A stretch of 64,000 bases of DNA from Cryptosporidium bovis (Eukaryota > Apicomplexa > Conoidasida > Eucoccidiorida > Cryptosporidiidae): assembly GCA_009768925.2 (NCBI GenBank), contig VHIT02000018.1:62001-126000 (forward strand), given 5' to 3'. Position numbers and translations under genes: made by a program. Positions 63,758 through 64,000 of this stretch are shown here, piece after piece. The number at the start of each line of letters is the position of its first letter. Position 1 is the stretch's first letter. Below the pieces are notes generated by a model. It did not search any database and was not told the origin of the DNA. It worked only from the letters and a program-made list of their open reading frames with translations.

Positions 63758-64000
63758 ATTGTTGCCTGTTGTAATTAAAAAATCAAATGGATTTGTACAG
63801 AAACAACTGTTTTTAAACAGTTTTTTTAAATCTTAATTAATTGATATTAATATTCCCTCTTACTACTATTTTCACAAGGGATAAATAAACACGTACTTGA
63901 AATATTTAAACATGCAATTGCACTCACGTTATTTTATTGTGAATTGCGAGTGGATCCTTATGTATCCTAATTTTTGATTTATAGAGTTTTTTATAAAACG
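63758..64000. other. Right edge, no gene seen
   Basis: These 243 AT-rich bases hold no open frame or element that I can support. Confidence 0.3.

Noticed and set aside
1-64000. tRNA, rRNA or CRISPR-type arrays
   Set aside because: No cloverleaf-type B box, ribosomal sequence or spaced repeats were seen in the gaps I read.

Overview
The window is AT-rich nuclear DNA from a compact protist genome, most likely Cryptosporidium or a close relative. Three things point there. The first is tight packing, with many genes tens to a few hundred bases apart on both strands. The second is short, rare introns (49-73 bases, one of about 205) with GTAAGT/GTATGT donors. The third is a set of apicomplexan features: a TSP1/PAN membrane adhesin, a divergent pair of six-span membrane proteins resembling the GAPM inner-membrane-complex family, a SET-PHD protein with AP2-like repeats, and glycogen phosphorylase for amylopectin. 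Genus assignment is inference, since no ribosomal or organellar marker is present.

Layout, part 1. The 5' edge holds the C-terminus of eIF5B. Then come a TBC Rab-GAP, an F-box/LRR protein tail to tail with it, and two divergent six-span membrane proteins around a 1 kb intergenic region. DPH1, a large SET/PHD/Tudor/AP2-like chromatin protein and an R2R3 Myb factor follow. A Dbp4-type DEAD-box helicase, a large multi-span protein, PIG-X and a neutral-sphingomyelinase-like phosphodiesterase diverge into APC1. The TSP1/PAN adhesin and a BRWD-like WD40/PHD/bromodomain protein come next.

Layout, part 2. From 36.7 kb there is a secreted two-repeat protein, an MFS transporter, a mitochondrial-carrier-like protein, Vps33, the mRNA guanylyltransferase (with an in-frame intron), topoisomerase III (two exons) and PHF5A (three exons). 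CutA, an SRR1-domain protein, a two-exon UPF0390-like gene, NAC-beta, a polytopic membrane protein, a two-exon 68-residue gene, glycogen phosphorylase, ribosomal protein eL21, a QSOX sulfhydryl oxidase and an Asn-rich CNOT2 complete the intact genes. The last 2.6 kb has no intact gene. Frame-broken, protein-like stretches between about 61670 and 63757 look like a decayed gene.

Function. Most genes are housekeeping: translation and ribosome work (eIF5B, DPH1, Dbp4, NAC-beta, eL21), mRNA capping, splicing and deadenylation (guanylyltransferase, PHF5A, CNOT2), chromatin and cell cycle (SET/PHD, BRWD-like, Myb, APC1, Top3), and trafficking and secretion (TBC, Vps33, PIG-X, QSOX). The parasite-specific part is the adhesin, the secreted repeat protein, the GAPM-like pair and unassigned membrane proteins. 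E2F-like GGCGC/TTCCCGC elements and TGCATGC elements recur upstream of starts, and one 16-base element is nearly identical in two promoters.
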